DNA of 64,000 bases from positions 1,116,001 to 1,180,000 of the forward strand of contig CP081102.1 in assembly GCA_025141835.1 (NCBI GenBank), given 5' to 3'. This document shows positions 56,843 through 64,000 of this stretch, one piece after another (within the stretch, counting starts at the first letter, position 1; each line of letters starts with the position of its first letter). The position numbers and the translations under genes are program-made. This DNA comes from Rhodobacteraceae bacterium M385. Lineage in GTDB: Bacteria; Pseudomonadota; Alphaproteobacteria; Rhodobacterales; Rhodobacteraceae. The notes beneath the pieces were generated by a model. The model did no database searches, was not told the DNA's origin, and saw only the letters and a list, made by a program, of their open reading frames with translations.

Positions 56843-57349
56843 ATGAGCAATAGCACGACGACCCCTGACCCAGATGCCAATCCACAACGCCCGCTTCGTA
56901 TCCGGGCGGAGTCTAAACGCGACCCGAGGACTCAGTTCGCGGGGCTGCCGTTTCGTGTGGTGAAAGGCAAGAAGGGCAAAAAGGTAGAGGTCTTGCTGGT
57001 CACGTCGAGGGAAACCAAGCGATGGATCATCCCCAAGGGCTGGCCCATGGATGGCATGACCCCAGCTGAGGCGGCTGCCCAAGAAGTCTGGGAAGAGGCC
57101 GGCGCTACAGGCAAGCCCTATGACACATGCTTGGGCCTATATTCTTACCGAAAGTGGATGAGCAAAGACCTGACGCTGCCCGTGATTGTGGCCGTCTTCG
57201 CAATTAAGGTGAGCAAGTTGGAGAAGGACTTTCCAGAAGCAGGTGAACGCAGGCGGAAATGGTTTAGCTTGCAGAAGGCCGCCACCAAGGTGGAAGAGAA
57301 GGACCTGCGCCAATTGATTGCGACGTTTTCGGTGGATCGTCTGAAGTAG
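56843..57349 (+). CDS. NUDIX hydrolase
   Basis: 168 residues from the ATG at 56843. The NUDIX box lies at 66-88, reading GWPMDGMTP then AEAAAQEVWEEAGA. Against the consensus G-x5-E-x7-R-E-U-x-E-E-x-G-U the first Glu is Met and the Arg is Gln, but the metal-binding E-x2-E-E core is intact. The flanking RWIIPKGWPM and SYRKWM recall DIPP-type enzymes that act on diphosphoinositol or diadenosine polyphosphates. A basic N-terminal part (RIRAESKRDPRTQFAGLPFRVVKGKKGKK) may bind a charged substrate. Divergent from hemP. Confidence 0.9.
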   Translation: MSNSTTTPDPDANPQRPLRIRAESKRDPRTQFAGLPFRVVKGKKGKKVEVLLVTSRETKRWIIPKGWPMDGMTPAEAAAQEVWEEAGATGKPYDTCLGLYSYRKWMSKDLTLPVIVAVFAIKVSKLEKDFPEAGERRRKWFSLQKAATKVEEKDLRQLIATFSVDRLK

Positions 57350-57410
57350 CGATGCGCGAATGGGGCGTGGCCCTTGCAGCGTGCCGGAATTGGCATAAAT
57401 TCAAGAGAGC

Positions 57411-57857
57411 ATGATTAGATACGCAATGAAATGTGGCGAAGGCCACAGGTTTGAAAGCTGGTTCCAATCGGCAGAGGCTTTTGACGGTCTGGCCGACAGG
57501 GGCCTGTTGAGTTGCGCAATCTGCGGCGGCGGCGATGTGAGCAAAGCGATGATGGCGCCGCGTGTGACGGGGGAAGGCGCTCCTGATGGGGAGGGGGCCT
57601 CTGGCGCAGAAGTGCGCCCTCTGTCCGCCCCGCCACACCCAGCGGAAGCAGCGCTCCGCGCGCTCCGGGAGCATGTGGAGAAGACCTCCACCGATGTGGG
57701 GGGTAATTTCGCGCGCGAGGCCCGGGCCATGTATCTGGGGGACAAGCCCGAAAGGCCCATCTACGGGCAGGCCAAGCCCGAGGAGGCGCGCGCGTTGATC
57801 GAAGACGGTGTGCCGATCCTGCCTTTGCCGGGAGTACCGGGCGACAAATCTAACTGA
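57411..57857 (+). CDS. DUF1178 family protein
   Basis: 148 residues. The N-terminal zinc-ribbon-like part MIRYAMKCGEGHRFESWFQSAEAFDGL...LLSCAICGGGDVSKAMMAPRV, with the pair C8 and C-x2-C near 36-39, is diagnostic of DUF1178; the C-terminal helical part has HVEKTSTDVGGNFAREARAMYLGDKPERPIYGQAKPEEARALIEDGVPILPLP. The family is conserved in alphaproteobacteria and has no known activity. It follows the NUDIX gene by 62 bp in the same direction. Confidence 0.93.
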   Translation: MIRYAMKCGEGHRFESWFQSAEAFDGLADRGLLSCAICGGGDVSKAMMAPRVTGEGAPDGEGASGAEVRPLSAPPHPAEAALRALREHVEKTSTDVGGNFAREARAMYLGDKPERPIYGQAKPEEARALIEDGVPILPLPGVPGDKSN

Positions 57858-57956
57858 GGCATTCATCGCAGTCTGGGATGTCGTGCTAGGGGCCGCGATC
57901 GGTGGCGCGGGCGGAGGTTTGGGGATTCGATATTTGTAAAAAGGTGAAAGGGCCTG

Positions 57957-59141
57957 CTAGCGCCACGTGCCGTAATCGGGCGTGACGCCTTTGGAGAGCA
58001 GTTCACGGGCATCACGCGCATCGCGGTGGTCTTCCATCCGGCGCACGGATTTGGCGACGGCGCAGGCGATTTGAAGGTCAGGAATGCCTTCGGCCTGCAT
58101 TTTCGCGACCATCTCCTTGCCTTGAGGGGCGAGGGGTTGGGGGAAAAGAATATCATCGAGGGTGTCGAAGTTGGATTGGGATGCGGTTTTCAGCGCCGCC
58201 ATTTGCGCGGCGTAGGAGGGAGAAGCACGCAGTGCGGTACGGGCCGTGGCGTGCCATTGCGAGGCCTGTTCCATTAGGGCGCTGAGAGCCGGGTCGGAGA
58301 GGTATTGGGCGATACGCGATTGCGTGGCCGCAGAGCGGGATAGCAGGTGGGTGTGCAAGACCTCGTTCCGGTCGAAGATCGCGTAGTAGGTTGGATCGTA
58401 TTTATCGGGCTTGGCGTTGACGTTGCCGCGGGCGGCACGGCGCAGAAACGCCTCGGTGCTTTGTGTGGCGAAATGGGCGATTTCGGCGTGGGCGTAGCCG
58501 AGCGTTGCCAAAGAAGACCGCCACATGCCGTCTTTGAACGCCTGCGTCATGGGTTTGGCTGAGCCGTTGACCCAATCCAGCCTTTGCAGAGCTTGCTTGT
58601 CGCGGCCTTTGACGGTGGGGCGGTGGATGCCCAATTTCATGTTGTCAAAGGGGCGGAACAGGGTTTTCACGCCCCAGCCCTTGCGAAACAGGTCGGGCGC
58701 GCCGCGGGTGTAGGCCTCGGTCACGGGGGAATCTGTCCAAGCGGTCAACCCGTTGCCGCCCATCATCCGCCACGTCAGGGCGAAGCCGTCGGCCTCGGGC
58801 GCGGTGGCGAAGAGGTCATCGAGGTGGCCGTTGCCGCGTTTCACGGTCACGTATTCATCCACGTCCAGGGCAATGATCCAGTCGCTTTCCACCACCTCGG
58901 GCAATTTCAGCGCGCGGCGTAGGGCAAGGGGTTGCGGCTTGCCGCCGGCGGGCACCTTGTTGCGGTGGTGGATGACCTCACCCATCACGGAGAGGCGGTC
59001 GAGGATCGCGTCGGTGCCATCGCTGCAATCGTTGGTGAACACGACGATCCGGTCAAAGCCGATCAGGCGGTGGTGGGCGATCCAATGGAGCAGGAAAGGC
59101 GCTTCGTCCTTCATCATCGTGACGATGGTGCGACCGGCCAT
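57957..59141 (-). CDS. Glycosyltransferase family 2-type protein
   Basis: 394 residues from the ATG at 59141. The N-terminal GT-A domain reads TIVTMMKDEAPFLLHWIAHHRLIGFDRIVVFTNDCSDGTDAIL, with the metal-binding D-x-D in WIIALDVDEYV; later FRPFDNMKLGIHRP and YAHAEIAHFATQSTEAFLRR resemble the Glyco_tranf_2_4/GT92 group. The C-terminal 100 residues are helical. No membrane segment, so it is probably a cytosolic or peripheral sugar transferase. Last of five glycosyltransferase-type genes in one leftward unit. Confidence 0.88.
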   Translation of the reverse strand: MAGRTIVTMMKDEAPFLLHWIAHHRLIGFDRIVVFTNDCSDGTDAILDRLSVMGEVIHHRNKVPAGGKPQPLALRRALKLPEVVESDWIIALDVDEYVTVKRGNGHLDDLFATAPEADGFALTWRMMGGNGLTAWTDSPVTEAYTRGAPDLFRKGWGVKTLFRPFDNMKLGIHRPTVKGRDKQALQRLDWVNGSAKPMTQAFKDGMWRSSLATLGYAHAEIAHFATQSTEAFLRRAARGNVNAKPDKYDPTYYAIFDRNEVLHTHLLSRSAATQSRIAQYLSDPALSALMEQASQWHATARTALRASPSYAAQMAALKTASQSNFDTLDDILFPQPLAPQGKEMVAKMQAEGIPDLQIACAVAKSVRRMEDHRDARDARELLSKGVTPDYGTWR

Positions 59142-59145
59142 GGTT

Positions 59146-60009
59146 TCAGCCCTCCGGGCCGTGCCGCAAAAGGCCACCTTCGGCGGCAAGGGCCTTGGCT
59201 TGGGGATCGGTCAGGGCGTGCAGCGTGTCAAACAGAGCGCGGTAGCCTGCTTCCGGGTCGGGGCTATCGGCGATTTCGGCCACACGCTCTTTCACGGGGA
59301 CCACGAAGCCGTGGGCCCCGGCGCGCCACGCGACCTTTTCACGCCAGCGTTCAAAGGTGGGGGCCGCGTAATGCAGAAGGTACGCGCGCTCGCTGGCGCC
59401 CCAAACGGGGCCGGGTGTTCTGTCGCCCTGGGCGTCTTGTGCCCAATGGAGCTTCATGTTCAGCCCCTCTTGCCCGGCGCGGTGAAAGCTCTTGCCTTCG
59501 GGGTGATATGTGAGGCCGAAACGCGCCCGCAGGAGGTTGGATTTCTCGCCGTAGACACGGTCGACGGCGGCGCGGTCGATGGGGGTGCGGAAGGCCTCGG
59601 ACCCGTCGGACAGGCGCACCTGTTCGGCGCTGCGCACGCGCAGGGACATGGCGTCCTCGGGCAGACTGTCCAAGGCTTGCGCGATGGGGCGGTCTTGCAT
59701 CCACATCAATTCGTCAGCATCAAGAACCAGCAGCCAACCGTCTGATAACTCTCGGTATGCTTGGCCCAAGACGCCGCGCTGGCGGCGTGTGAAACGGGCG
59801 TCGGGCTTCAGGCGCAGACTGGACCAAAACGCAGGCGTGCAGGGGCGGGCGTCAATGCGCGGCTCGCCGCGCAGGCGGGGGAGAGACGGATCGTCGGGAT
59901 CGTCGAGGAACAGGACAATCTTGTCCGCCCCCTGATCCAGATGCCAACGCAAAAACCGATCCAGGATCGGCCAAGGTTCCCGCGCGATTGTGGCGACGGT
60001 GAAGCCCAT
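59146..60009 (-). CDS. Glycosyltransferase family 2-type protein
   Basis: 287 residues. GT-A-like: VATIAREPWPILDRFLRWHLDQGADKIVLFLDDPDDPS, then the D-A-D motif in WLLVLDADELMWMQ. The remaining part (SFHRAGQEGLNMKLHWAQDA; AYLLHYAAPTFERWREKVAWR) matches the same Glyco_tranf_2_4-like group as its two neighbours, from which it probably arose by duplication and divergence. It starts four bases downstream of the preceding gene's stop and ends four bases before the next start, so translation is coupled. Confidence 0.87.
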   Translation of the reverse strand: MGFTVATIAREPWPILDRFLRWHLDQGADKIVLFLDDPDDPSLPRLRGEPRIDARPCTPAFWSSLRLKPDARFTRRQRGVLGQAYRELSDGWLLVLDADELMWMQDRPIAQALDSLPEDAMSLRVRSAEQVRLSDGSEAFRTPIDRAAVDRVYGEKSNLLRARFGLTYHPEGKSFHRAGQEGLNMKLHWAQDAQGDRTPGPVWGASERAYLLHYAAPTFERWREKVAWRAGAHGFVVPVKERVAEIADSPDPEAGYRALFDTLHALTDPQAKALAAEGGLLRHGPEG

Positions 60010-60013
60010 GGGA

Positions 60014-60883
60014 CTAGAGCAACCCGTGGAAACGGGCGGGGATCTGGACGGGAAGGCCCTGTTCGCGGTTGCGCGGATCGCGCGAGGGGCGCGGGCGCTT
60101 TGCGGGCTCTGCGGTGTCGGGCTCTATCGGGAATTCCGCAAGGCCGATGGCGCGGGCCTCGGGCCAGTCAATCGGCTCGGCCAGACCGGCATCTGCGATG
60201 GCATTCAGACGGTCCGTTTGATGGCCGACGAAGCTGTTGTGTTGCTGGGTGCCGCCGCGTGCATCCATGCGGGCTTGGGCCAAGTCTTGGTCGGCCAAGG
60301 CGAGGTGGAACAGGACGAAATGCTCGGACATGCGCACGGGGCGATTCAACAGGCGATGGGCGCCGCCAGCCCAGTTGGACCAGCGGTTGATTACGAATGG
60401 TTTAGAATAGCGGTCGGCGATGAAACCCGCTTGGCGCTGCCCAAGGATCGGCAGTGTGGGGTCCACCGGCGTCGTTTCCGAGGCCGCCTGCACCACATCA
60501 CAGCCAAGCGCAAAGATGTAGCCGTGATCGCCCAATTCAGCGAAGGCATCGGGCCACTCAATGCCCGCATCGGGGTCAATCACCACGTATTCATCCACAT
60601 CGCCGCGAATAACGTATTCGTAGCGTTTGCGCAGACGATTGGCGCGGCCAGACATGGCTTTGGCCATGAACTGATCGTTCTTGATCCGGCGGCGCGGGGC
60701 GTCCAGCAACACCTCCACGGTGATGCCTGTCAGGTCCACATCGGGTTCCCAATCGTCGCCGTCAATCACAACATATAGGTTTTCACGCCCGCCCACGATG
60801 GGGCCGTAGTAATCAATCCATTTCTGAAGGAAGTAGCTTTCGTGGCGCACATGGGTCAGGGCGCAGAGGAACTCTTTGGCCAT
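60014..60883 (-). CDS. Glycosyltransferase family 2-type protein
   Basis: 289 residues. The start KEFLCALTHVRHESYFLQKWIDYYGPIVGGRENLYVVIDGDDW and the motif YVIRGDVDEYVVIDPDAG (D-V-D) mark a GT-A fold of the same group as the two genes downstream; later WSNWAGGAHRLLNRPVRMSEHFVLFHLALADQDLAQAR carries a conserved His region. The C-terminal 40 residues are Pro/Arg-rich. Donor and acceptor sugars are unknown. Third gene of the glycosyltransferase operon. Confidence 0.87.
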   Translation of the reverse strand: MAKEFLCALTHVRHESYFLQKWIDYYGPIVGGRENLYVVIDGDDWEPDVDLTGITVEVLLDAPRRRIKNDQFMAKAMSGRANRLRKRYEYVIRGDVDEYVVIDPDAGIEWPDAFAELGDHGYIFALGCDVVQAASETTPVDPTLPILGQRQAGFIADRYSKPFVINRWSNWAGGAHRLLNRPVRMSEHFVLFHLALADQDLAQARMDARGGTQQHNSFVGHQTDRLNAIADAGLAEPIDWPEARAIGLAEFPIEPDTAEPAKRPRPSRDPRNREQGLPVQIPARFHGLL

Positions 60884-60888
60884 ATCTT

Positions 60889-62049
60889 CTAGCCTTCGAT
60901 GCTTTGGAAGCTAAGCGTTTCGCCGACCCGTTCAGACAAAGCGGCGACGGCTTTTGAGGTCTGGAGTTTGGTGGGCGCGGTCCACTTGGTGGCGGCGGGC
61001 AGGAACCCGTCTTTGGCCAAAGCGGCCCCGATGGCGGGGAACGAAAGCGCTGCGTGGGCCTCGCGTTTTTTAGTGCGGCGTCCCTCGGGGCCGTAGACGC
61101 CAGAAACCGCCTCGATCCTAGTGGGGGGGCGGCCCTGCCAGCTGGTGAACTGCGCGACGTAATCTTCGATATTGTTGGTCGGACCGCGGTTGATGATGGC
61201 CACTTTGGTATCGGGCGAAACAACCATTGCGGCCAGATGCAACGACGAAGCATCCAGCGACACGATCCGGCGCGCGGCCTTATAGGCGGCGATTTGTTCT
61301 GTGATGTCGTGGTTCTGAGGGTGGAAAATGCTGTAACCGGCCTTTTCCATCCGTGTCTCGATCAGGGTTTCCAGCAATACGGAGCCGCGTTTGGAGGGCA
61401 GTTGCGAGCGGGAAATATAGAGATCCTGCCCGCCATGCGCCGCCACGTCGGCCCCAAGGGTCGCCTGCATGAAATCTCGGTATTCGGGGCGGCCCTTGAT
61501 CATGTTGCCGATGCCGAAGCCGGGTTCGGGGATGGCCAATTGGTCAATGATAACGGGCTGTTGCGGGACGCGGAAGGTGATCTCGGGTTCCTTCAGTCCC
61601 ATGGCGGCAAAGAAGGGGAGCTGATGGCGGTAATGGCGCCGCTCGTGGGTCAGGTTCTGTTTTGGCAGAAACACGATGCCCGCAATGGGCCCCAAGGCGT
61701 CCAGCGCCCACAGCCTAGAGGTCGTTTCGCACAGGAAGTGGCCGAAGTGGCCGTAGAACAGCCCGCCATAGAGCCACCGGCCCACCAGACGTTCGGGCGC
61801 TTGTTCCGGTGTCGGCAGGGCGGGTTCCAAGGTGATCGGGCCGGTGTCATAGCGCCAGCAATGGCCTTCCGGCAGGAAGGTACCCTGCGCGTCAAACAGG
61901 CCCGCCGCGCGGCGCGCGCCACGATCGCCGCCCTCGACCCAAGGGACCAGCGTCACATCATCGTGCCAAGACGGGGTCCAATTGATCGGGCGGTCTGGAT
62001 CGAAATCCAGCGCTGGCGCGGGCGTCGGAACGGGTTGCATATCGTTCAC
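60889..62049 (-). CDS. Glycosyltransferase family 61-type protein
   Basis: 386 residues. It resembles GT61 (DUF563) transferases: WLYGGLFYGHFGHFLCETTSRLWALDAL near the N-terminal third, QQPVIIDQLAIPEPGFGIGN, LYISRSQLPSKRGSVLLETLIETRMEKAGYSIFHPQNHDITEQIAAYKAARRIVSLDASSLHLAAMV, and a last conserved segment VAIINRGPTNNIEDYV. GT61 enzymes in bacteria occur in capsule and exopolysaccharide clusters. The ATG overlaps the stop of the gene upstream (ATGA). Cytosolic; no membrane segment. Confidence 0.88.
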   Translation of the reverse strand: MNDMQPVPTPAPALDFDPDRPINWTPSWHDDVTLVPWVEGGDRGARRAAGLFDAQGTFLPEGHCWRYDTGPITLEPALPTPEQAPERLVGRWLYGGLFYGHFGHFLCETTSRLWALDALGPIAGIVFLPKQNLTHERRHYRHQLPFFAAMGLKEPEITFRVPQQPVIIDQLAIPEPGFGIGNMIKGRPEYRDFMQATLGADVAAHGGQDLYISRSQLPSKRGSVLLETLIETRMEKAGYSIFHPQNHDITEQIAAYKAARRIVSLDASSLHLAAMVVSPDTKVAIINRGPTNNIEDYVAQFTSWQGRPPTRIEAVSGVYGPEGRRTKKREAHAALSFPAIGAALAKDGFLPAATKWTAPTKLQTSKAVAALSERVGETLSFQSIEG

Positions 62050-62855
62050 TCCAGCGCATCCTCAGGGGTGATGCCGATTTCCTGACACATGCGCCAAGCG
62101 TAGGAGTTTTCCAGCGGCGCGTTCTTGCGCCACCATGGTTTTGTGCCGTTGGTATAGAGGTGGACCGAAACGGTGTTTTCCGTGAACCAGCCTTCTACCC
62201 GTCCATGAGGATCATAGAAGATATCGTTCAGCTGGAACGGCACGGGGTAGAGCACGTCCGAGGTCATGGCCTTGTCGATATCGCCGGTTTCCCGCGCGAA
62301 ATGGGTGAAAGCCTGCGGGCCAAAGGCGGTACGCTCGGTTTTATAGATGCGCACGGCCAGCGGCAGGTTTTGGTCCTGGCGATCCATCCGCTTGCGCTGG
62401 CGCGGGTTCCACCAGGGCGGATAGTCCGGCAGGTTGTCGTAGTAATCAAGGAGTTGGTCCATCAACTCGCCCTGCTGCGGGATGCCCACAACGCCACAGT
62501 TCAGAGCGCCGCGCATGCCATGGCCGGCGTAGATGTGTTCCCATTCATCGGGGAAAGGCTGGTGACAGAATGCATCGCAATCAATCCAGACAGCACCTGT
62601 CTGTTGGATCATCTTGTAGCGGAAGACGTTGGACAGGAACGAGGCCGAGGTCGCCTCGACGATATCCATGGGGATGTCCATGATATCGGTGGCGGGTTTC
62701 ACAACGACGCCTTCGGGGGCGTTGGTGACCTTGTCGGTGCAGTAAAGCGTGACCGGATGGCCGTGCTTGAGGTGCGATTTCAGGCAAAGCTGGTTGAGGT
62801 ATTGAAGGCTCTCGCCGATCCAAAGGGAGGCGACAGGGCGTCGGTTGAGGTCCAT
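62046..62855 (-). CDS. Glycosyltransferase with DXD sugar-binding motif (GT32-like)
   Basis: 269 residues, first of the five-gene unit. It starts VASLWIGESLQYLNQLCLKSHLKHGHPVTLYC, then SASFLSNVFRYKMIQQTGAVWIDCDAFCHQPFP with the D-C-D motif that binds metal and nucleotide sugar; ALNCGVVGIPQQ and WFTENTVSVHLYTNGTKPW follow. This is the Gly_transf_sug/alpha-1,4-glycosyltransferase type seen in capsular and lipo-oligosaccharide loci. The upstream 250 bp hold a dispersed repeat (63037) and presumably the promoter; no other gene is seen there. Confidence 0.87.
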   Translation of the reverse strand: MDLNRRPVASLWIGESLQYLNQLCLKSHLKHGHPVTLYCTDKVTNAPEGVVVKPATDIMDIPMDIVEATSASFLSNVFRYKMIQQTGAVWIDCDAFCHQPFPDEWEHIYAGHGMRGALNCGVVGIPQQGELMDQLLDYYDNLPDYPPWWNPRQRKRMDRQDQNLPLAVRIYKTERTAFGPQAFTHFARETGDIDKAMTSDVLYPVPFQLNDIFYDPHGRVEGWFTENTVSVHLYTNGTKPWWRKNAPLENSYAWRMCQEIGITPEDALE

Positions 62856-63036
62856 TTTCTGGGCCTTTCATGCTGCTCATGTGGTGGCGGATTGTTCCGC
62901 GCTTGGCTTTGAGTCTTTGTCGGATATTTGCGCGCAGATGGCAAAGGGTTTTGGGCATTAGGGTTAGGGCATGTTGCACAATTGCGGTTGGGTTTGAGGG
63001 GTTTCGCCCTTGGGCTTGTGCCCATGGGCGACCACT

Positions 63037-63094
63037 GGGGAGGGGCCTTGCCCCTCCCCAGACCCCACCCCAGGATATTTTCAGAACGAGGAAG
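63037..63094 (+). repeat. Dispersed intergenic repeat, copy C
   Basis: GGGGAGGGGC-CTT-GCCCCTCCCC hairpin (63037-63059) followed by CCCCAGGATATTTTCAGAAC then GAGGAAG (63068-63094), the same design as the copies at 20083 and 51255. It separates the RTX gene from the glycosyltransferase unit. The rest of 62856-63107 contains no gene. Confidence 0.6.
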
Positions 63095-63107
63095 CAGGGG
63101 GGCGGGG

Positions 63108-64000
63108 CTAGGGGCGCAGTTGGCGCGTCAGATCGGCGGTCGCGGGGGAGCCGTGGATGTCGAGGATGGAAAGGCCGCAGCGCAGGCGGTGGCCTGTGGC
63201 GGTTTGGGTGATGTGGGGCGGTTTGGGCCAGGCGGAGAGGTCGTAGGTTTGATCCGCGTGCCAATGGACAATAATCGTGACGCCGCCGTAGGCGGGTTTG
63301 AAGATTTTGGCCCCATCATCGGGGGTGATATGGGTGCGGCCTTGGCCGGTGGCGATTTCATGGTCGCCGGGGCCGATGTGAAGGGTGTTCTGGCCGGGGC
63401 CCGCGTCGATGGTGGAGGCGCCTTCGCCGTCATAGATCACATCGTTGCCGTGGCCGCCGTAGATATGGTTGCGGCCTGCGTTGCCATGGATCTCATCATC
63501 GCCGGTGCCGCCATCGAGCGTGTCGCGCCCCGGTCCGCCGTAGAGGGTATCGTTGCCCTCTTCCCCGTAGAAGCCATGACGGCGGTTGCCCTGTTTGGCC
63601 TTCGCGATCATCGTGTCGTTGCCTTTACCGCCATAAAAAGTGGCGGAGCCGTGTTTGGGGCCGATCATGATGTCATCGCCGGTGGAGCCGGTCACATCGA
63701 CCTCTACCCTCTCGGAGGTTTCAAACTCGATCGGGCTGTCGGGGTGGGCGACGATGCGGATGCGTTTGCCCTCGGGCTGGGGGCCTTTGCCTGCGCCTTC
63801 TTCCTTGCGGGACACCACCGTGGCGATGCGGATTTTTTCAATGTTTGCGGGGCAGTGGAGGATGTAATCGTCAGGGCCAGCCATGTACCACAGGGTATCG
63901 GTGCCGCCGTCTTTTTCCTCGACAATCTTCTCGGCATCCTTGCCGTAGGCCCAGTAATCATTATCAGCACGCCCCCCTGCCAGCACGACAGAGCCATCCA
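63108..64000 (-). CDS. RTX-type calcium-binding secreted protein, C-terminal part
   Basis: The 5' end lies beyond the window: the frame is open to the last base, and the first GTG at 63986 is not a likely start. At least 297 residues are present. The centre holds RTX nonapeptides (YGGKGNDTM, YGEEGNDTLYGGPGRDTLDGG, DDEIHGNAGRNHIYGGHGNDVIYDG, GPGQNTL), which wind into a calcium-binding beta roll, usually in proteins exported by type I secretion. The N-terminal part (DNDYWAYGKDAEKIVEEKDGGTDTLWYM, IEKIRI) is typical of repeat-flanking modules. The C-terminus ends with a short beta region. Its secretion genes are not in the window. Confidence 0.85.
   Translation of the reverse strand, partial: DGSVVLAGGRADNDYWAYGKDAEKIVEEKDGGTDTLWYMAGPDDYILHCPANIEKIRIATVVSRKEEGAGKGPQPEGKRIRIVAHPDSPIEFETSERVEVDVTGSTGDDIMIGPKHGSATFYGGKGNDTMIAKAKQGNRRHGFYGEEGNDTLYGGPGRDTLDGGTGDDEIHGNAGRNHIYGGHGNDVIYDGEGASTIDAGPGQNTLHIGPGDHEIATGQGRTHITPDDGAKIFKPAYGGVTIIVHWHADQTYDLSAWPKPPHITQTATGHRLRCGLSILDIHGSPATADLTRQLRP

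Overview
The window looks like a stretch of ordinary chromosome from a Rhodobacteraceae (Roseobacter-group) alphaproteobacterium. This is inferred from the high G+C and dense coding, from the families present (bifunctional sulfate adenylyltransferase/APS kinase next to an EPS-type MarR regulator, FdxA followed by CarD, a 524-residue PntA beside PntB, a SUV3-like helicase beside an Hsp15-like S4 protein), and from alphaproteobacterial features such as GANTC sites and a HemP gene with an IRO-like operator. I see no rRNA, tRNA, CRISPR array, transposase or prophage block.

Layout, left to right. 0-6.5 kb: end of a PRC-barrel gene; PAPS synthesis (SAT/APS kinase, with an HTH domain joined in frame); trxB divergent from an Lrp regulator; a TPR-sulfotransferase that would use PAPS; a 43-residue basic protein. 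6.9-9.9 kb: pgeF, midA and lgt as one leftward unit, then ubiK. 10-13.7 kb: a DUF2726 nuclease-like gene, a cluster of four DnaA boxes with GANTC sites (candidate origin or DnaA-controlled region), ybjN with a structured leader, proC, csaA and a D-hydroxyacid dehydrogenase. 13.8-20 kb: tdk, a CII-like HTH protein, a ketoacyl synthase III/acyltransferase pair, two VOC proteins, lolC/E and lolD. 20.5-29.4 kb: hydrolase and SCP2 proteins, SUV3-like helicase, S4 protein, fdxA, carD, a small lipoprotein, cobS and cobT.

29.5-36 kb: a KefB-type antiporter, a D-lyxose-isomerase-like cupin, purD, a GRDP-like protein and xseA. 36-46.4 kb: a complete oligopeptide-type ABC transporter on the minus strand, facing an argE-like deacetylase, an FAD amine oxidase and an M20 amidohydrolase; together they look like an uptake and breakdown route for acylated amino acids or small peptides. 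One ATPase of this transporter carries a two-helix membrane insertion inside its nucleotide-binding domain. 46.4-48.1 kb is the most accessory-looking stretch: an SD-occluding hairpin, a 47-residue ORF, a nuclease-like gene, a secreted three-repeat beta-trefoil protein and three 74-bp tandem repeats.

48-57.9 kb: moaA, a lipoprotein, an acyl-CoA synthetase, an SDR enzyme, pntAB, small secreted and membrane proteins, hemP with an iron-type operator, a NUDIX hydrolase and a DUF1178 protein. 58-64 kb: five consecutive glycosyltransferase genes on the minus strand, downstream of a truncated RTX-repeat secreted protein; this looks like a surface-glycan cassette. A short dispersed intergenic repeat (GC hairpin plus an ATATTT...GAGGAAG-like core) occurs at least four times.
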